From: Macrothele yani
Lineage: Eukaryota > Arthropoda > Arachnida > Araneae > Macrothelidae
Direction: 5' to 3'
DNA length: 64,000 bases
Assembly: GCA_039090855.1 (NCBI GenBank)
Contig: CM077005.1
Span: 70,676,607-70,740,606, forward strand
In this document: positions 11,784 to 23,900 of the stretch, piece after piece
How the letters are laid out: each line of letters starts with the position of its first letter
Position numbering within the stretch: position 1 is the stretch's first letter
The notes under the pieces: generated by a model
Told to the model about the DNA's origin: nothing
Seen by the model: the letters and a program-made list of their open reading frames with translations, nothing else
The model's database searches: none
Translations under genes and position numbers: made by a program

Positions 11784-13215
11784 CACTGGCAGAAAGTGAA
11801 AAAAAGAACACCAAGAAGGAGACGTCTGATGCCAACGAAATTTATACAGCATAATAACGGAATACAGACAGAGGATGACGTGATCAAAACATTATGGCAA
11901 AATACAGCTGTATTTGCTGGTAAACTGAAAAATAAAATTTCCATGTAACATATTTAGTACGAGGTTGAACCGCCATGAACTGCGTCACACTGTAAAATTC
12001 TGGCATGGAGTCTGTCGTACAGATGTTGGATGTAAGTTTGGGGTTTTGAGTTCGAAGCATCCTCAACCTGGACGCGTAAATCGGGGATGGTCGTGGCTGG
12101 CCGTGGAGACCGGATAAGTCGTCCCATAAAATCCCACACGTGCTCAATGGGGGACAAATCCGGTGAACGTGCAGGCCATGGAAGTTGTCTCACACCCTCA
12201 AGTGCATGTTGCGTTGCACGTGCCTTGTGTGGGCGTCGTTATCTTGCTGGAAAACACCACAATGGTCTGATTTTACAAATGGCACAATAACGGGCTGAAT
12301 GATGTTGTTGATGTAGGAGGTGCTGTTTAACGTACCCGGTACAAACACTAGTTGTGTACGAGAGTGATAGCTGATTGCTCTCCACACCAGGAGACCAGGT
12401 GTAGGCCCTGTGTGTCGCTGGCAGATGCAAGAAGGGTGGAGACGCTCCTCTGTGCGTCTGCGAACACGCATACGGCCATCAGAGGCTCCCAAGCAGAATC
12501 TGCTTTCATCGCTGTACACGACAGATCGCCATTGCGTTCTCCAGTGCAGACGTTGGCGACACCACTGCAGCCGTTCCTGATGGTGGGCTGGAGTCAGAGG
12601 TACACATACAAGAGGCATACGTGCACGTAGTCCTGCATCCAGTAGACGTTTACGGATTGTTCGCACGGTCACCTCAGGTGCAACGGCAGCTCGGATTTGT
12701 GTCGCAGTGGATGTTCTGCTTGACAACGCCGTTGTTTTTATGCGTCGATCGGTCCACTCATTAGTCCGTGTGTGACTCCCGGTTCCACGTCTTCTCGTGT
12801 GGGAATGTTTCTCGGACCATGTACGCCATCATCGTACCACCACCGATACTTCCCGTCCAATTCGCTCTGCAATACGACGATACGACCGCCCGGCCTCGCG
12901 GATTCCGACTAGACTGCCTCGCTCAAAGTCCGATAACTGCTGAAATCGTACACGTCTTCCATGTCCAGGCATTGCAGCTTCTTCGGGGTCTTCGCATGTG
13001 TCCGTACGCCGACGACTGATTACATTCACTTCGCCGTACTCCTTAAATACCACCGACGATAATTTGCATATTATGCCGTGCTGTGGCGTAAGTGCTCACT
13101 TGTTGGTTCCGAAATTAACATCACACCTACGTAAACGCGACCTCATTAACGTATGTAAATTTAATGATCGTCCGCCAATTCGTTCTTGGTGTTCTTTTTT
13201 CACTTTCCGCCAGTG
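11784..13215 (-). mobile_element. Tc1-B transposon, dead minus-strand copy
   Basis: Same family as the intact element at 37309-38736, with matching ends CACTGGCAGAAAGTG and (reverse complement) CACTGGCGGAAAGTG and similar length. The transposase is read on the minus strand in pieces (13053-12829, 12726-12190, 12193-11954). Frameshifts lie near the second catalytic Asp (DNDAHTRH) and in the N-terminal third. A TA tract follows at 13216. The plus-strand ORFs across it are shadows. Confidence 0.88.
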
Positions 13216-13885
13216 TATATATATATTTCTTTTCTTAAAATTTCTTCAGGCGAGTAACAACTTTATTTCGGCGGGAGTTTAAATTTTTCTTCGTGAATCC
13301 CGCCATCCTTCCCTGAATTTTAACCCCTGATACAATAATCAGGAAGTTTCTTCTAAAGAAAAAAAAAAGTCCTTTTTAGAAATAAAATATTTCAAAAAAA
13401 GTTCCTGATTATAGTATGTGTTATACTGTACTGTAATCAGGAAGTTTCAGGGCACAACATTTTTGGTCGCCCACTTGCCACTGACGATCGAAAATTAATT
13501 TTTGGCGAGAAAAAATACATTTCAGGTGTTTTCTATTCAACTTTGTCAAATATATGTTGCCGATGTTCGGCAGGTCCCATTTGTTTGTGCTTGTATGACT
13601 ATCGAATCCGCCGGCTGTCATAGGTGAGAGGGTCCATATCTATGCCCCACCCCATACGGAAAGATCGCAGTTGAGGACATAACTGGAAAAATGTAAGAAA
13701 AGTATCGTAGTTTGTTTGCATTTTGAATGAATCGTGAACTCAATCCACTTACTGTCGCATTGGTAACGATAAAGATGTTAGGCTTAGATAGTCATGACGC
13801 ATTTTGTAAAAAAATGCAGTACCTGGGCTTTGCTATGCAAAATATGAAAGTTTTGTTACTTTTCTTCTGCTATATGTTGGGCTGG
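13216..13885. other. TA tract and non-coding DNA with a small AATCAGGAAGTTT repeat
   Basis: Begins with TATATATATAT. At 13335-13452 the motif AATCAGGAAGTTT occurs twice direct and once inverted (TTCCTGATTAT at about 13403), giving a small hairpin-capable unit that may be a short non-autonomous element. No coding signal seen. Confidence 0.4.
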
Positions 13886-14640
13886 GAAAGCTATGAATAA
13901 ATAACAGTCGTACAAGATAGCTGCAAAAATGTAAATAAACTGGAAGTGGCTTTCCCTCCGAACATTGGCCACATATTTTTGATAAAGTTGTATGAATAAA
14001 GAAAAAAATGTTTAAAAATATAATTTCCGCTAAAAATACACTATTAGAAATGCTTAAGGTGGTTCCACGTAAAATCTTTCCCTTATGTTTCCAATGGTAA
14101 AACTTCTTTACATATTTTCTTTGCAATTAATGTATTCCCAAGGATGAAAATTTGCACATCAATAAAATTAACTTTAAGTTATAGCATGGGATACTTAATG
14201 CTTGCTAAAACATAACCATTATTATATTAAAAATCAATCATTTTCCTTTGAGTAATGTTCAGACCTGTTAATAGATGGCATGACCTGTACATTGACGACG
14301 TCAGTAGTGAAAAAAATGTTTGATTGCTTAATTATGGTTATGTTTTAGCAAGTATTAAGTATCCCATGCTATAATTTAAAGTTTTATCGATGTGCAAATT
14401 TTCATCCTTGGGAATACATTAATTGCGAAAAAAATGTGTAAAGAAGTTTTACCATTGGAAACATAAGGCAGAGATTTTAGGTGGAACCACCTAAGCAACG
14501 GGGCGGGGAAGCTATGGATACTAACAGTCACACACGAGAGCCATGAAAGCGTAAACAAACAGGAAAACACCTTTTCCGCCAAACTTCGGTCACATATTTT
14601 TGACGAAATTACATGACGTGAATTATAATTTCTGCCATCA
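13886..14640. repeat. fold-back element flanked by a diverged direct repeat
   Basis: Two inverted arms of about 165 bp lie at roughly 14053-14219 and 14331-14495, both ending in GGTGGTTCCAC or its complement and carrying GATGAAAATTTGCACATC or its complement. The spacer is about 110 bp. Outside the arms, diverged direct copies of one segment lie at about 13886-14010 and 14503-14640 (for example CACATATTTTTGA in both). There is no ORF, so it is probably a non-autonomous fold-back or MITE-like insertion within a duplicated sequence. Confidence 0.65.
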
Positions 14641-15010
14641 GAAATGTTTGTTTAAGCAGCAGAACAAAATAAAATTTGAAAACAGATTCACTCATTTGCT
14701 TAAAAATTCATAAAACTAGCCAGTTGATCTGGATGATTTATCATGAAATAAGAATTGAGGGCTGTATACGGACTGGAGAAATATTTTTCCTTTTGCGAGT
14801 GAAGGGCGTGAACAACATTCGTAACACACTGAAAGTATACATTGTCATCAAATTTATACAAAGTAAAAAACAAAAAGAGTTTAACGTTAAGGCAGTCTCT
14901 TTAAGAGCCAGTTAATTTTTTTTTCCTGCTCATTAATTTGCTCAATTTTGCTACTTCAATTACCATTTTTGCATAATTTATAAAAACGTAATTTTAATGT
15001 CTTCTTTTTT

Positions 15011-15134
15011 TAAAACCCATTTCAGAATTTTTTCACAATTACCTTAAAATACTATCCTCATTTCAAATAATATAAAACCCATTTCATGGATTTTTTCACA
15101 ATCACCTTGAAATACTATCCTCATTTCAAATTAT
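15011..15134. repeat. two-copy tandem repeat, about 62-bp unit
   Basis: AAAACCCATTTCA followed by TTTTTTCACAAT and ACTATCCTCATTTCAAAT is repeated twice in a row with a few substitutions, immediately upstream of a CR1-like RT fragment. Confidence 0.75.
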
Positions 15135-16002
15135 GAAATCAGAAGTACCTCAGGGTTTTGTCCTTGGCCCTTTATTGTTTAATATATACATTAATGATTT
15201 ATTTTCGCTGTCAACTCATATGGATCTTTTTCTGTATGCTGATGATACAGCTGTTCTTATAAAAGGAAAAAACTTAGGTGAAATACTAACACAATGTAAT
15301 ACACAGTTGCAAACTATTTCTGACTGGTTAAATTCTAATGAATTAATAATGTTAATAAAACTAAAGCCGTGCTTTTTTTCTAATACGCCATCTCTTTTAA
15401 CACCAAATGCACAAATATCCCTTAATAATAAAAGAATTGATAATAGCACCCTTCATTCAACTACCTGGGAACTACAATAAATTTTGACCTCAAATGGAAT
15501 AAACATATTGATTTTCTTTTAATTAAACTATCTAGAAATATTGGTATAGTGAGTAATATCCTGACTGATCTAACAACTAAAACATTGATCTCATTGTATT
15601 ACACACTATTTCAAAATTCAAACTCATGTTAATTACTGCATACTATCATGGGGACAAATGACACAATACAATATTAATAAATTACAAATTTTACAAAATA
15701 AATTAATTAGACTAATTGATCTCAAATCACATCCTAATACTCGACCTTTAATAAATTTTAGAACAAAAGTATATCCTAATAAATATAATATACTTACTAT
15801 TACTCAACTATACTATTTTAATCTTGGTAAAATTATGTTCAAACGAATTAAGTATAATTTATATTCAGATCTCATATTTCTTAATACACATGCACATTCG
15901 TATGAAACAAGGAATAAACTACAATTACAACCTATTTTTCCCAAAACGGAATCAATTAAACTTACTCTAAATTACAGAGGCCCTCAATACTGGAATTCTT
16001 AA
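15133..16002 (+). pseudogene. CR1/Jockey-like reverse transcriptase fragment
   Basis: The first frame (15133-15480) starts at RT motif B (SEVPQGFVLGPLLFNIYIND) and continues to motif C (LYADDTAVLI). A second frame (15658-16002) gives the C-terminal tail typical of CR1/Jockey-like LINEs (LQILQNKLIRLID, then RGPQYWN). The stretch between is out of frame, and all endonuclease and early RT sequence is missing, so this is a 5'-truncated dead copy. The clade within CR1/L2/Jockey cannot be fixed by eye. Confidence 0.75.
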
Positions 16003-16402
16003 CCTAGCAACCTGACTAACTTAAACAATTTTAATTTATTTAAAAAAAATTCAAACTGTATCTTTTTCAGTAATTAAAAAAAAAAGAAAAGATTGGCAAA
16101 ACATCTTCTGATTGTCTGACTTGATGTCTGTTGTTTTATTTGTTTCTCCTACGGGGAGTATAGGGCTATATACCAGGCCATTTTGGCCTTTTCCCTTGTC
16201 CTCCCTGTTGTTGCAGTCTATGTTCATCCTTTTATGTACTGTCAAATTTTTTTCCCACTCCGATAAAAACTGTGTTTCGCACGAAAGGAACATGTAAGTC
16301 ATAAAAGCTGTCTACGTACGATAAAATACATTATCCCTGCTGATACTATAGACTAATTTAAAAAACTTTATTCACAAGTAAGAGCAAGTTAAAAGCGAGA
16401 TC

Positions 16403-16430
16403 TTTCGGGATCCCTAGATCCCATCTTCAG
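16403..16430 (-). ncRNA. candidate hammerhead-like ribozyme core, left arm of the Penelope dimer
   Basis: Mirror copy of the motif at 19202-19229: on the minus strand CTGAAGA, then a GGGATC/GATCCC stem with a four-base loop, then GAAA. Hammerhead motifs are reported in Penelope-like elements. One unpaired T after CTGAAGA departs from the minimal core, and stems I and III were not resolved. Confidence 0.4.
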
Positions 16431-16540
16431 GCTTAAGGCCATAAAGAACAACAAGTGGTCCACTTATATGCGATCAGGTTTAACCCATGATGCAACGCAG
16501 TGGGCGTTGACGTCGGTCAACATAGCAAATCAAAAACCAA

Positions 16541-17809
16541 TCAATAGTTCGAAGAAATGTAAGGTAATACAATATTGTTCGTAGTGGTTCCGGGCATATC
16601 GATGGGGATTAGTTTTTTCCATATGTGAGGAATGAATGACGGAAGTTCTGAGTTACAGCATAAAGGCCCATATGAATGGATATATAAGCTCTCGGAGAGG
16701 AAAACATTTCCCTTTGTTACTTTAGAGTTCAAAACCACTGCGTTCTTCCAGTCAGGTATTTTCCCCTCTTGGTCCACAGTTTCAGTTAGTGCTGTGTTGG
16801 TGGAGCCTGACCTCAAGTAATATTGGTGTTCCGATAATCGTACTTTTAAGGTCCTGAGAGTCGAACCTATATAATATTTCACATCCTCTGGATTATTAGG
16901 GTTGACTAAAGGTATGCGGTATACACCGGGTCTATATAGATCGGGAATCACGTCACGATCAGTTCTGATAATAGAAAAGATGTTACGAGTCGAGACTCCA
17001 AAACCAAGTCCATATTTCTTGCATGTTTTTCTAAGGATGGTCACAAGTGGTTGAGAAAACTCAGTCTTGCCTATATACCGTAAAGTTGTTTTTGGAATAG
17101 TTAGGGTAGTAGATCGAGTTCGTTGAACTATATTCATGATGCGTCCGAAGTACGAATCCGGGTACCCAAAAGATCGGGCCATAGTCCGAATGTACTTAAG
17201 TTCATTGTCCCGGGCCCCGGAGTGACGACGAATGAGAGTAAGCTCGTTTAATATGGAAGTAGAAGGAGGTAGATTTATGACAAATAGGGTTAAAGGACGA
17301 AAACGGAATCATACAGGGCACAGCTGTTGGTTTACGATACACAGAAAAACTAATAAAATTGGTATTTAAGTCTCGAGTGAGTAGTATGTCTAAAAGGGGA
17401 GCTTGCCCTCAGTTTCCAGTTCCAAAGTAAACTTAATCGTGGGAAACTGTGAGGAGAAGCATTCGGTAAATTCCTCTAGTAGAGACATTGAATGTGGCCA
17501 AAAGGCTAACATGTCGTCTACATACCTGATCAATAAAATAGGTTGAGCAGGAAAAATTGACATAACTAATTCCTCAAGAGACTGGAGGAAAATTTCCGCC
17601 AAAACCGGGGAAAGGGGGAGCCCATAGGTGCACCCTCCTTTTGAAGATAAATTTTGTCACCAAATTTGAAATAAGATCTCTTGGCTACCAACTGGCGGGC
17701 AGATTTAATGGCTTCAATCTCGTGGGGGATATAGTTAAGTTGGCCTGTAATTTGGTGGTAATGATGGAATGAACAATATCAAGGGGAACACTCTGGAACA
17801 GAGAGACCA
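16541..17809 (-). pseudogene. Penelope RT C-terminus plus GIY-YIG endonuclease, left arm
   Basis: On the minus strand, 17602-17390 carries IRYVDDMLAFWPHS (RT motif C). 17182-16541 carries the GIY-YIG domain with VYRIPLV, KYYIGSTLRTLKVRLSEH and the downstream SESLYIHSYGP. The region between is frameshifted. The C-terminus runs about 27 residues further than the right arm (to NNIVLPYISSNY) because an A run is one base longer here. A five-C run in the GSPLSP motif B region breaks the RT frame, and the frame is also broken at the shared CCCCC site. Not translatable as one protein. Confidence 0.85.
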
Positions 17810-17811
17810 TC

Positions 17812-19024
17812 ATGGCTTCATTAGACGTGGTCTCTCTGTTCCCGAGTGTTCCCCTTGATATTGTTCATTCCATCATTACCACCAAATTACAGGCCAACTT
17901 AACTATATCCCCCACGAGATTGAAGCCATTAAATCTGCCCTCCAGTTGGTAGCCAAGAGATCTTATTTCAAATTTGGTGACAAAATTTATCTTCAAAAGG
18001 AGGGTGCACCTATGGGCTCCCCTTTCCCCGGTTTTGGCGGAAATTTTCCTCCAGTCTCTTGAGGAATTAGTTATGTCAATTTTTCCTGCTCAACCTATTT
18101 TATTGATCAGGTATGTAGACGACATGTTAGTCTTTTGGCCACATTCAATGTCTCTACTAGAGGAATTTACCGAATGCTTCTCCTCACAGTTTCCCACGAT
18201 TAAGTTTACTTTGGAACTGGAAACTGAGGGCAAGCTCCCTTTTAGACATACTACTCACTCGAGACTTAAATACCAATTTTATTAGTTTTTCTGTGTATCG
18301 TAAACCAACAGCTGTGCCCTGTATGATTCCGTTTTCGTCCTTTAACCCTATTTGTCATAAATCTACCTCCTTCTACTTCCATATTAAACGAGCTTACTCT
18401 CATTCGTCGTCACCCGGGGCCCGGGACAATGAACTTAAGTACATTCGGACTATGGCCCGATCTTTTGGGTACCCGGATTCGTACTTCGAACGCATCATGA
18501 ATATAGTTCAACGAACTCGATCTACTACCCTAACTATTCCAAAAACAACTTTACGGTATATAGGCAAGACTGAGTTTTCTCAACCACTTGTGACCATCCT
18601 TAGAAAAACATGCAAGAAATATGGACTTGGTTTTGGAGTCTCGACTCGTAACATCTTTTCTATTATCAGAACTGATCGTGACGTGATTCCCGATCTATAT
18701 AGACCCGGTGTATACCGCATACCTTTAGTCAACCCTAATAATCCAGAGGATGTGAAATATTATATAGGTTCGACTCTCAGGACCTTAAAAGTACGATTAT
18801 CGGAACACCAATATTACTTGAGGTCAGGCTCCACCAACACAGCACTAACTGAAACTGTGGACCAAGAGGGGAAAATACCTGACTGGAAGAACGCAGTGGT
18901 TTTGAACTCTAAAGTAACAAAGGGAAATGTTTTCCTCTCCGAGAGCTTATATATCCATTCATATGGGCCTTTATGCTGTAACTCAGAACTTCCGTCATTC
19001 ATTCCTCACATATGGAAAAACTAA
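17812..19024 (+). pseudogene. Penelope RT plus GIY-YIG endonuclease, right arm
   Basis: Starts in the loop with MASLDVVSLFPSVPLDIV (RT motif A with catalytic Asp). Motif B (GAPMGSPLSP) is split by a two-base shortfall in a C run. Motif C is IRYVDDMLVFWPHS at about 18108. A frameshift near 18240 separates this from the 18293-19024 frame, which holds VYRKPT and then the GIY-YIG nuclease (GVYRIPLV, YYIGSTLRTLKVRLSEH). Penelope elements use this nuclease to nick the target. The frame ends at HIWKN because of a one-base loss relative to the left arm. The minus ORF opposite 18814-19002 is a shadow. Confidence 0.87.
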
Positions 19025-19201
19025 TCCCCATCGATATGCCCGGAACCACTACGAACAATATTGTATTACCTTACATTTCTTGAACTATTGATTGGTTTTT
19101 GATTTGCTATGTTGACCGATGTCAACGCCCACTGCGTTGCATCATGGGTTAAACCTGATCGCATATAAGTGGACCACTTGTTGTTCTTTATGGCCTTAAG
19201 C

Positions 19202-19229
19202 CTGAAGATGGGATCTAGGGATCCCGAAA
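19202..19229 (+). ncRNA. candidate hammerhead-like ribozyme core, right arm of the Penelope dimer
   Basis: CTGAAGA (19202-19208), one T, stem GGGATC/GATCCC (19210-19215 with 19220-19225), loop TAGG, then GAAA (19226-19229). This is the order of the hammerhead core (CUGANGA, stem II, GAAA). A second Penelope family at 50466-50495 has the same ends with a different but still paired stem. Cleavage site and stems I/III not identified. Confidence 0.45.
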
Positions 19230-19569
19230 GATCTCGCTTTTAACTTGCTCTTACTTGTGAATAAAGTTTTTTAAATTAGTCTATAGTATCAGCAGGGATA
19301 ATGTATTTTATCGTACGTAGACAGCTTTTATGACTTACATGTTTTTTCCCACTCTTTTTTTTTTTTCTTTTAAGAGCGTGTAACAACAACAAAAATAAAA
19401 AAAATGGGGTTTTTAACAAAATCAACAACTAGTTGTAAATTGAATTGAAAAAAAAAAACCCAATAGAATTGAGGTGTAAAGCACAGGTTTTGTATACCAT
19501 GGTTATAAAAAAGTTTTGATTCTTAGAAAAATAAAACATGAATAACTTAAAGAGCACGTGGCTGCAATC

Positions 19570-19573
<4 letters not shown>

Positions 19574-19636
<63 letters not shown>
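19574..19636. repeat. (TG)n microsatellite
   Basis: About 31 uninterrupted TG units. The CA-rich minus ORF across it is an artefact. Confidence 0.97.
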
Positions 19637-19638
<2 letters not shown>

Positions 19639-19742
19639 CGGCTGATTTTTCACCATTTTGTTATAAAATAATGTGCTCGCCATGGATAGCACTTTGGCAA
19701 AACTTAAAACAAGCCTAAACAAAAGATTTGGTCGTATTTTGG

Positions 19743-20850
19743 TGAATGGGAATCTACTTAACGGTGTAAAAGCCGTGTATGCTGGCAAGTAGAGCTTGTG
19801 CACGAGTGAATGGTGTTTTATCAAAATGGTTTTCTATTAGTGCTGTGGTCAGACAAGGTTGTGTAATGTCACCATGGCTGTTTAATATATTTATGGATGT
19901 GTGCATGCATAATGTCAAAATAGATAATACTGGTTTATGTCTTGGTGATATCCGTGTGTGCAGATTGCTGTATGCTGATGACACTGTCCTGTTGGCAGAG
20001 AGCAAAAGTGAGTTGCAGAGTATGTTGCCCCCAGATGTACGAAGTTTGCATGAAATTCAAACTGAGTATAAATAAGGAAAAACCAAAGTTATGGTGTTTG
20101 AGAGAGGAACTGGTAGCACTGAATGTAATAAAATTCTAAATGGCACAGTGATTGACCAGGTGAAAGAGTTTGTGTATTTAAGAAGAATGTTTGACAGAGA
20201 GAACAAATTGGATGGTGAAATTAGTAGGCGAGTGAATTCTTCATTGAAAGTCATAGCAGCTTTGGGAGGTTTTCACAGGAATGATGGGTTCTCTAGAGAG
20301 TCCTGCATGGCTGTGTATGAAACTGTAATTGTTCCTACTCTGATGTATGGCAGTGAAACCTGGGTACTGCAGAAGAAACATAGGAGTCGTTTGTGTGCTG
20401 GAGCAATGCGTTACTTACGTGGGGTTTGTGGCAAGACACAATACGATTGTGTGAGAAATGAAGATGTAATGCAGTTGTGTGATGTGAAGCAAAATGTTAT
20501 TAGCAAGGTGGAGACTAATATGCTTCAGTGGTTTGGCCATGTTGGAAAAATGAGTGATGAGATGCTTACTAAGAAAATGTTTTTGCCCAAGTGGCAGGAA
20601 GGAAAGGCAGAGGAAGGCCAAGGAAGTCATGGGAGGATCAGATTCAGGAGTGTCTGCATGAGAAAAAGATTATGAGTATGAAATATAGAAAGTCTTGTGT
20701 ACGACATGTAATGTTGGTCAGTGAAGCCAGAGTTGTATGTCAAGATCGCTGTAAATGGAAAAGTTTGTTACAGCAACAGTAAGTAAAAATTATCTGGTAG
20801 TTTGTATTTCTTTGTGGAGCTAACCTCTGAATCTTAGGGAATAGCTTAGT
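19743..20850 (+). mobile_element. LINE-B, 5'-truncated copy with RT motifs B and C and the 3' end
   Basis: Two overlapping frames (19779-20075 and 20091-20675). The first has motif B VVRQGCVMSPWLFNIFMD and motif C LLYADDTVLLA. The second has the C-terminal domain with SETWVLQKKHRSRLCAG and WFGHVGKMSDEML. The shift lies near 20030-20090. The 3' UTR ends at about 20850 in AGCTTAGTGATATGATATG. A minus-strand copy begins less than 100 bases further on, so the two are tail to tail. Confidence 0.87.
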
Positions 20851-20924
20851 GATATGATATGTAATATGAAGAATTGGAGTATTACTGTTTTTTACATCAT
20901 ACGTACATATTCCTAAGATGCTTT

Positions 20925-23900
20925 CTGAGATTCAGAGGTTTGCTCCACAAAGAAATATAAACTACCAGATAAATTTTTCAGTGATTACTTACTGTTGCCA
21001 TATCAAACTTCTCCATCTAATGCGATCTTGATACACAACTCAAGCTTCACTGACATCCATCACTCTACGTACACAAGACCTTCTATACTTCATACTCATA
21101 ATCTTTTTCTCATGCAGACACTTCTGAATCTGAACCTCCCATGACTTCCTTGGCCTTCCTCTGCCGATCCTTCCTGCAACTTGGGCTAAAAAAATTTCTT
21201 AGTAAGCATCTGATCACTCATTCTTTCAACATGGCCAAACCACTAAAGCATCAGTCTCCACCTTGCCAGCAACATTTTGCTTCACATTACACAACTGCAA
21301 CACATCTTCATTCCTCACACGATCAGAACGTGTCTTGCCACAAACCCCCGGAAGTAACACATTTCTCCAGCACACAAATGACTCCTATGTTTTTTCTGTA
21401 GTACCTAAGTTTTACTGCCATACATCATAGTAGGAACATTTACACTTTCATACACAGCCATGTAGGACTCTCGAGAACCCATCATTCCTGTGAAAACCTC
21501 CCAAAGCAACTATAACTTTCAATGAAGAATTCACTCGCCTACTAATTTCACCATCGAATTTGTTCTCTCTGTCAAACATTCTTCCTAAATACACAAACTC
21601 TTTCACCTGGCCAATCACTGTGCCATTCAGACTTATATTACATTCAATACTAACAGCTCCTCGCTCAAAAACTATAATCTTGGTTTTTCATCATACAGCA
21701 ATCTGTACACACGCATATTAACAAGACATAAACCAATATTTTGCATCTTGACATCATGCATGCATGTGTTTAGAAATATATTAATCAGCCATAGTGACAT
21801 TACACAAGCTTGTTTGACTCCTGAACCAATAGTTAACCATTTTAATAAAACACCATTCACTCATACTCTACTGCCAGCATACATGGCCTTTGCACTATTA
21901 AGTTGATTCCCAGTAACGCCAATTTATTCAATACCGTTCACAAAAGTGTCCTATTTACTTGGTCATAAGTTTTCTCTAAATCTGTGAAGGCAGCAAAAAC
22001 GTTCTTACCAACAGCCAGATACTTTTCAATCATGCGTAATGCAAAAATTTGGTTAGTGCAGCCTTTACCAGGCATAAAACCACTCTGAACATCCCACACT
22101 TTCTCTGATGTAAGACCCCGTACTTTTTCAATAATAACCTTATCAAACACTTTTCCTGGCACACTCAGTAGGCTAGTACCACGATAGTTCTTGCAGTCAG
22201 TCTGATCACCTTTTCCCTTATACAAGGGAACAATGATAACATCCTTCCAATCCTGAGGGACCATTCCTAACTCCTATCACAACTGGCAAATTTTAGTAAA
22301 CAAGTCAATTACCAAGTCATCACCATATTTCGACATCTCTGCAGTTATGCCATCAGCTCCTGGAGCCTTAACATTTCTGAAGGGATTTTAGAGTTTTACA
22401 CACCTCTTCTCTTGGGATCCCTCCTGTGCTTCCTTTCTTCACTGTGACATCATCTGCTACTGCCTCAGAATCACCTTTGCTTTCTTGATCTAATAACTCA
22501 CAGAAGTAGTTACTCCATCTTTCACTTAACTCATTGGGCTCCCAGATCGTTTCCTCGATCCTATTCTTCACACAACTTACAACTTTGTTTCCCCTGTTTT
22601 TTCTGAGTCCCATGTACTTCCAAAAAGTTATTCTATCTTTCCAAAAAGCCAATTCATGTCTTTCCAACCTCTCCTCCCTATGTTTTGCCTTACTCTGGCG
22701 AACCAACTTAGCTGCTTCAGTCTTCTTACAGCAGCAGTGAGATTACAGTTCTTAAAACATTCCCGCTTCTTTTCTACATCCCTCTCACATGACTTCAGCT
22801 CCTTCAGTCATTCTCTGAGTAAGTTAGAGTAATGCTGATGATCACGCTTCTTACAGCGATATTCATCCACAGAAACTCTACCTTGCAACATCTCCAAATA
22901 GGCTTCCTTCTTTGTCTTTACTGCCTCTTCAATCTCACTATTCCACCAAGCATCACCTCTATTGTTACCCACTATTGTGGTGCCACAGACCTCTTCAGCA
23001 ACAGTGACAACACAGTTCTTAAAACATTCCCACTTCTTTTCTACATCCCTCTCACATGACTTCAGCTCCTTCAGTCATTCTCTGAGTAAGTTAGAGTAAT
23101 GCTGATGATTTTCAGAGAAGCCTTTCAATCTTTATTCTTTCCATCCTAGGCCTCTTCCTATTCTTTTTCCTCCAATCAGCATGCAGTTTATCTTGTGAGA
23201 CTACCAAATAATGATCAGAGCCAAGATCTGCACCTCTCATCACGTGAGTGTGAACAACTAAGTATTTCAGACGCTGATCATAAACAACAAAGCCTATAAC
23301 ACTCCTTTCATCAAGTGTACAATTTTCCCAAGTATAAGTGTGTATATACTTGTGGTTGAAAAATGTATTAGATACACACAAACCATTCTCAATGCAGAGT
23401 TCAATTAATTTTTCACCATTATCATTTACACAAGGATCATTAAACTTGCCCAGAACATTGTCAGAAATTGCATTCATCCCCTGCTATTATAACTTTCTCT
23501 TAAGCACCAAACTGGCTCAAAACAGATTTTAGTTTATTCCAGAAATCTTCCTACCCATCAGAAGTTTTTGAATCACAAGGAGCATACACTGCCACAATTA
23601 CAATTCTCCAAAGTTTCACTTTCAAACAAATCCAAAGAATTCTCTCACTGATGCAGCTGTAGTGAATCAAGTTGTTCCTCATCTTTTCACTTTAAATCAC
23701 ACCTATGCCAACCTGTCCTCTCACATTATCCAATACTGCAGACCACTCACTCACTGTTCCATGCACTTTTTCTATTCCAGTTTCCTTCTTTTTAGCTTTA
23801 CTCACACACCGCACATCCAATCTATACTTATTAATTTCTTCAATCATCTCATTCACTTTGCCATTTATGCCCCTAGTATTCCATACACCAATCTTACTCT

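Larger units (their letters stand above)
16261..19341. mobile_element. Penelope-like element, head-to-head inverted dimer
   Basis: Two 5'-truncated Penelope copies face each other: minus strand 16261-17809 and plus strand 17828-19341, separated by an 18-base loop (17810-17827). Both encode RT motif C (YVDD) and a GIY-YIG endonuclease, and both end in the same motif containing CTGAAGA and GAAA. The whole structure is bounded by a 13-base direct repeat TTTTTTCCCACTC (16248-16260 and 19342-19354), consistent with a target-site duplication and insertion as one unit. The arms differ only at scattered bases and homopolymer lengths. They share a frameshift at a CCCCC run (about 17909 and its mirror). 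The loop belongs to the plus-strand copy, since it encodes the start of RT motif A. Confidence 0.92.

Noticed and set aside
16261..19341. Palindrome as an assembly or library artefact
   Set aside because: The arms differ at several bases and homopolymers, and a 13-base direct repeat flanks the whole structure, so a real insertion is more likely. Long reads would settle it.
19429..19824. 131-codon minus ORF with a His-Thr repeat
   Set aside because: Translation of the (TG)n microsatellite.
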